DNA of 64,000 bases from positions 32,089 through 96,088 of the forward strand of contig NZ_KQ949114.1 in assembly GCF_001514305.1 (NCBI RefSeq), in the 5' to 3' direction. Of the stretch, positions 62,852-64,000 are shown piece after piece (within the stretch, counting starts at the first letter, position 1; every line of letters begins with the position of its first letter). The notes under the pieces were generated by a model. It did not search any database, had not been told where the DNA came from, and saw nothing but the letters and a program-made list of their open reading frames with translations. The position numbers and the translations under genes were made by a program. This stretch comes from Streptomyces dysideae. Lineage in GTDB: Bacteria > Actinomycetota > Actinomycetes > Streptomycetales > Streptomycetaceae.

Positions 62852-63964
62852 TCAAGGGCGAGCGGTGTCGAGGTCCAGCTGGGTGAGCACGTCGAAGTCG
62901 ACGCCGTCGGCCTGGGCGAGGTAGATGCGCTGCTTGACATGGCTGCCGCGCAGCCGCAACAGCCCGCGCGGCCCCTCGTACGACACCGAGTCGGCCGTCG
63001 CGCCGATGGCCGTCACGTCCAGCGACCTGGCCCGGGCGATGAGCGCGGCCAGCAACAGCACGCCTTCGTAACACGATTCACCGAGACTTCCGGGTGCCGG
63101 CGCCTCGATGCCGTACCGCCCGGCGTACTGGCCGTGGAAGTCGAGCGTGTCCTGGTTGGCGAGCGAGGCGAAGTACCCGGCCGTGCTGTAGAGACCCTCC
63201 GTGGCCGTGGGGCCGCTGGCCATCAGCATGTTCTCGTCCATGAGCGTGCTCAGCCGCAGACAGCGCTGGTCGAGCCCGGACGCGGCGAACGCCCGGTTGA
63301 ACCGGACCGCGTCGCTGCCCACCAGCAGCATGAGCACGGCGTCCGCCTCCGACCGCTCGATCCGGCGCAGGACGTCGTCGAACTCATGGGTGCCGAGCGG
63401 GAGATAGGCCTGCCCGCAGATGCCGCCCCCGGACTCGCGCGCGTAGCCGCGGGCGACGCGCGCGGTGCGGCGCGGCCACACATAGTCGTTGCCGACGACG
63501 AACCAGCGGCGCACCCGGCGCTCGTGCGCCAGCAGCCGCATCGCGGGCCGCAGCTGGTCGTCCGGTGTCTCGCTGGTCAGGAAGACGCCCGTGGTGTGCT
63601 CCCCGCCCTCGTACAGCGCCGTGTACACATACGGCACCCGGTGCGCGATCCGCGGCGCCAGCGCCTGGCGTACCGAGGAGATGTGCCAGCCGGTGACGCC
63701 CTGGACGACGCCCAGCTCCACCAGCGCCCCGACCCGGTCGGCGATCTCGGCCGGCTCGGCGCCGCCGTCCACCGGCAGCAGCCGCAGCTCCCTGCCGAGC
63801 ACCCCGCCCGCCTGGTTGACCTCCTCCGCGGCGAGCTGCGCGCACAGCTCGCAGGTGGGACCGAAGATCCCGGCGGCGCCCTGCATCGGGAAGACGAGGG
63901 CGACGCTGAGTACGGAGTCGTCGACGGTGAACCAGTCGAGCGGATGGGGGTCGAGCTGGAACAT
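62852..63964 (-). CDS. AmiC/UrtA-like cytoplasmic ligand-binding protein
   Basis: The 370-residue protein shares the UrtA/AmiC periplasmic-binding fold: VALVFPMQGAAGIFGPTCELCAQLAAEEVNQAGGVLGREL, GWHISSVRQALAPRI, VGNDYVWPRRTARVA and FDVLTQLD. Unlike UrtA it has no signal peptide or lipobox, so it stays in the cytoplasm. The best-known such protein is AmiC of Pseudomonas, which senses short amides and controls the antiterminator AmiR. A sensor of urea or amides that governs the neighbouring urt operon is a reasonable inference. ATG 63964; no AmiR-like gene is seen in the window. Confidence 0.82.
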   Translation of the reverse strand: MFQLDPHPLDWFTVDDSVLSVALVFPMQGAAGIFGPTCELCAQLAAEEVNQAGGVLGRELRLLPVDGGAEPAEIADRVGALVELGVVQGVTGWHISSVRQALAPRIAHRVPYVYTALYEGGEHTTGVFLTSETPDDQLRPAMRLLAHERRVRRWFVVGNDYVWPRRTARVARGYARESGGGICGQAYLPLGTHEFDDVLRRIERSEADAVLMLLVGSDAVRFNRAFAASGLDQRCLRLSTLMDENMLMASGPTATEGLYSTAGYFASLANQDTLDFHGQYAGRYGIEAPAPGSLGESCYEGVLLLAALIARARSLDVTAIGATADSVSYEGPRGLLRLRGSHVKQRIYLAQADGVDFDVLTQLDLDTARP

Positions 63965-64000
63965 GCGGTCATGATTCCGGGTCCGCCCGGTTAACTCCAG

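Noticed and set aside
62592..63074. Minus-strand open frame spanning the AmiC-like stop and terminator
   Set aside because: It runs out of frame through the AmiC-like gene end, terminator and GlnR box, and has no recognisable domain.

Overview
The window is from a high-GC actinomycete, almost certainly Streptomyces. The evidence is strong third-position G/C codon use, a long chaplin with a sortase signal, an NsdA-type regulator, two very large LuxR (LAL) regulators, DUF397, SPW-repeat and GlsB-type stress proteins, a terpene synthase/P450 pair, and rare TTA leucine codons in specific genes. No rRNA, tRNA or CRISPR array was seen.

Layout. 1-3.5 kb: end of a TPR protein, an FAD oxidoreductase and a methyltransferase. 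3.5-7.4 kb: a broken serine hydrolase diverging from a nitronate monooxygenase/acyl-CoA synthetase operon. 7.4-10.3 kb: a LAL regulator. 10.5-15.6 kb: terpene synthase, cytochrome P450 and a secreted penicillin-acylase-type amidohydrolase. 15.7-18.8 kb: two CoA ligases converging on a repeat-rich spacer. 18.8-19.9 kb: glycosyltransferase remnant and an excalibur protein. 20-22 kb: a sulfatase-type membrane protein. 22.2-28 kb: a lipid/steroid-type CoA module (acyl-CoA synthetase diverging from enoyl-CoA hydratase, DUF35 OB-fold protein and two thiolase-fold proteins). 28-33 kb: DUF397, universal stress protein and a second LAL regulator paralogous to the first. 33-45 kb: GH95 fucosidase, amidase, phosphotransferase, NsdA-like regulator, PAS-PP2C phosphatase, baeRF protein and secreted peptidase. 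45-54 kb: chaplin, three acetyltransferases, two neighbouring pseudogenes (EAL and PLP enzyme), a deaminase, small stress genes and an ArsR-SRPBCC fusion with a self-contained promoter/operator. 55-58 kb: acyl-CoA dehydrogenase, YciI/DGPF protein and a heavily damaged ECF42-type sigma gene. 57.8-64 kb: the urea ABC transporter operon urtABCDE (minus strand), preceded by a GlnR-like box, a strong terminator and an AmiC-like sensor gene.

Connecting themes. (1) A 36-38 bp palindromic element occurs three times: once between genes, once in frame inside a universal stress protein gene, and once inside the sigma gene. (2) The promoter regions of two fatty-acid/steroid-type operons 19 kb apart carry the same 17-bp inverted repeat, suggesting one TetR-like regulator encoded elsewhere. 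(3) TTA codons, usually read by the developmentally controlled bldA tRNA, occur in six genes (P450, acylase, paaK, GH95, phosphotransferase, PP2C). (4) Several genes carry single-base frameshifts. Some may be sequencing errors, but the larger deletions, insertions and duplications beside them look like real decay.
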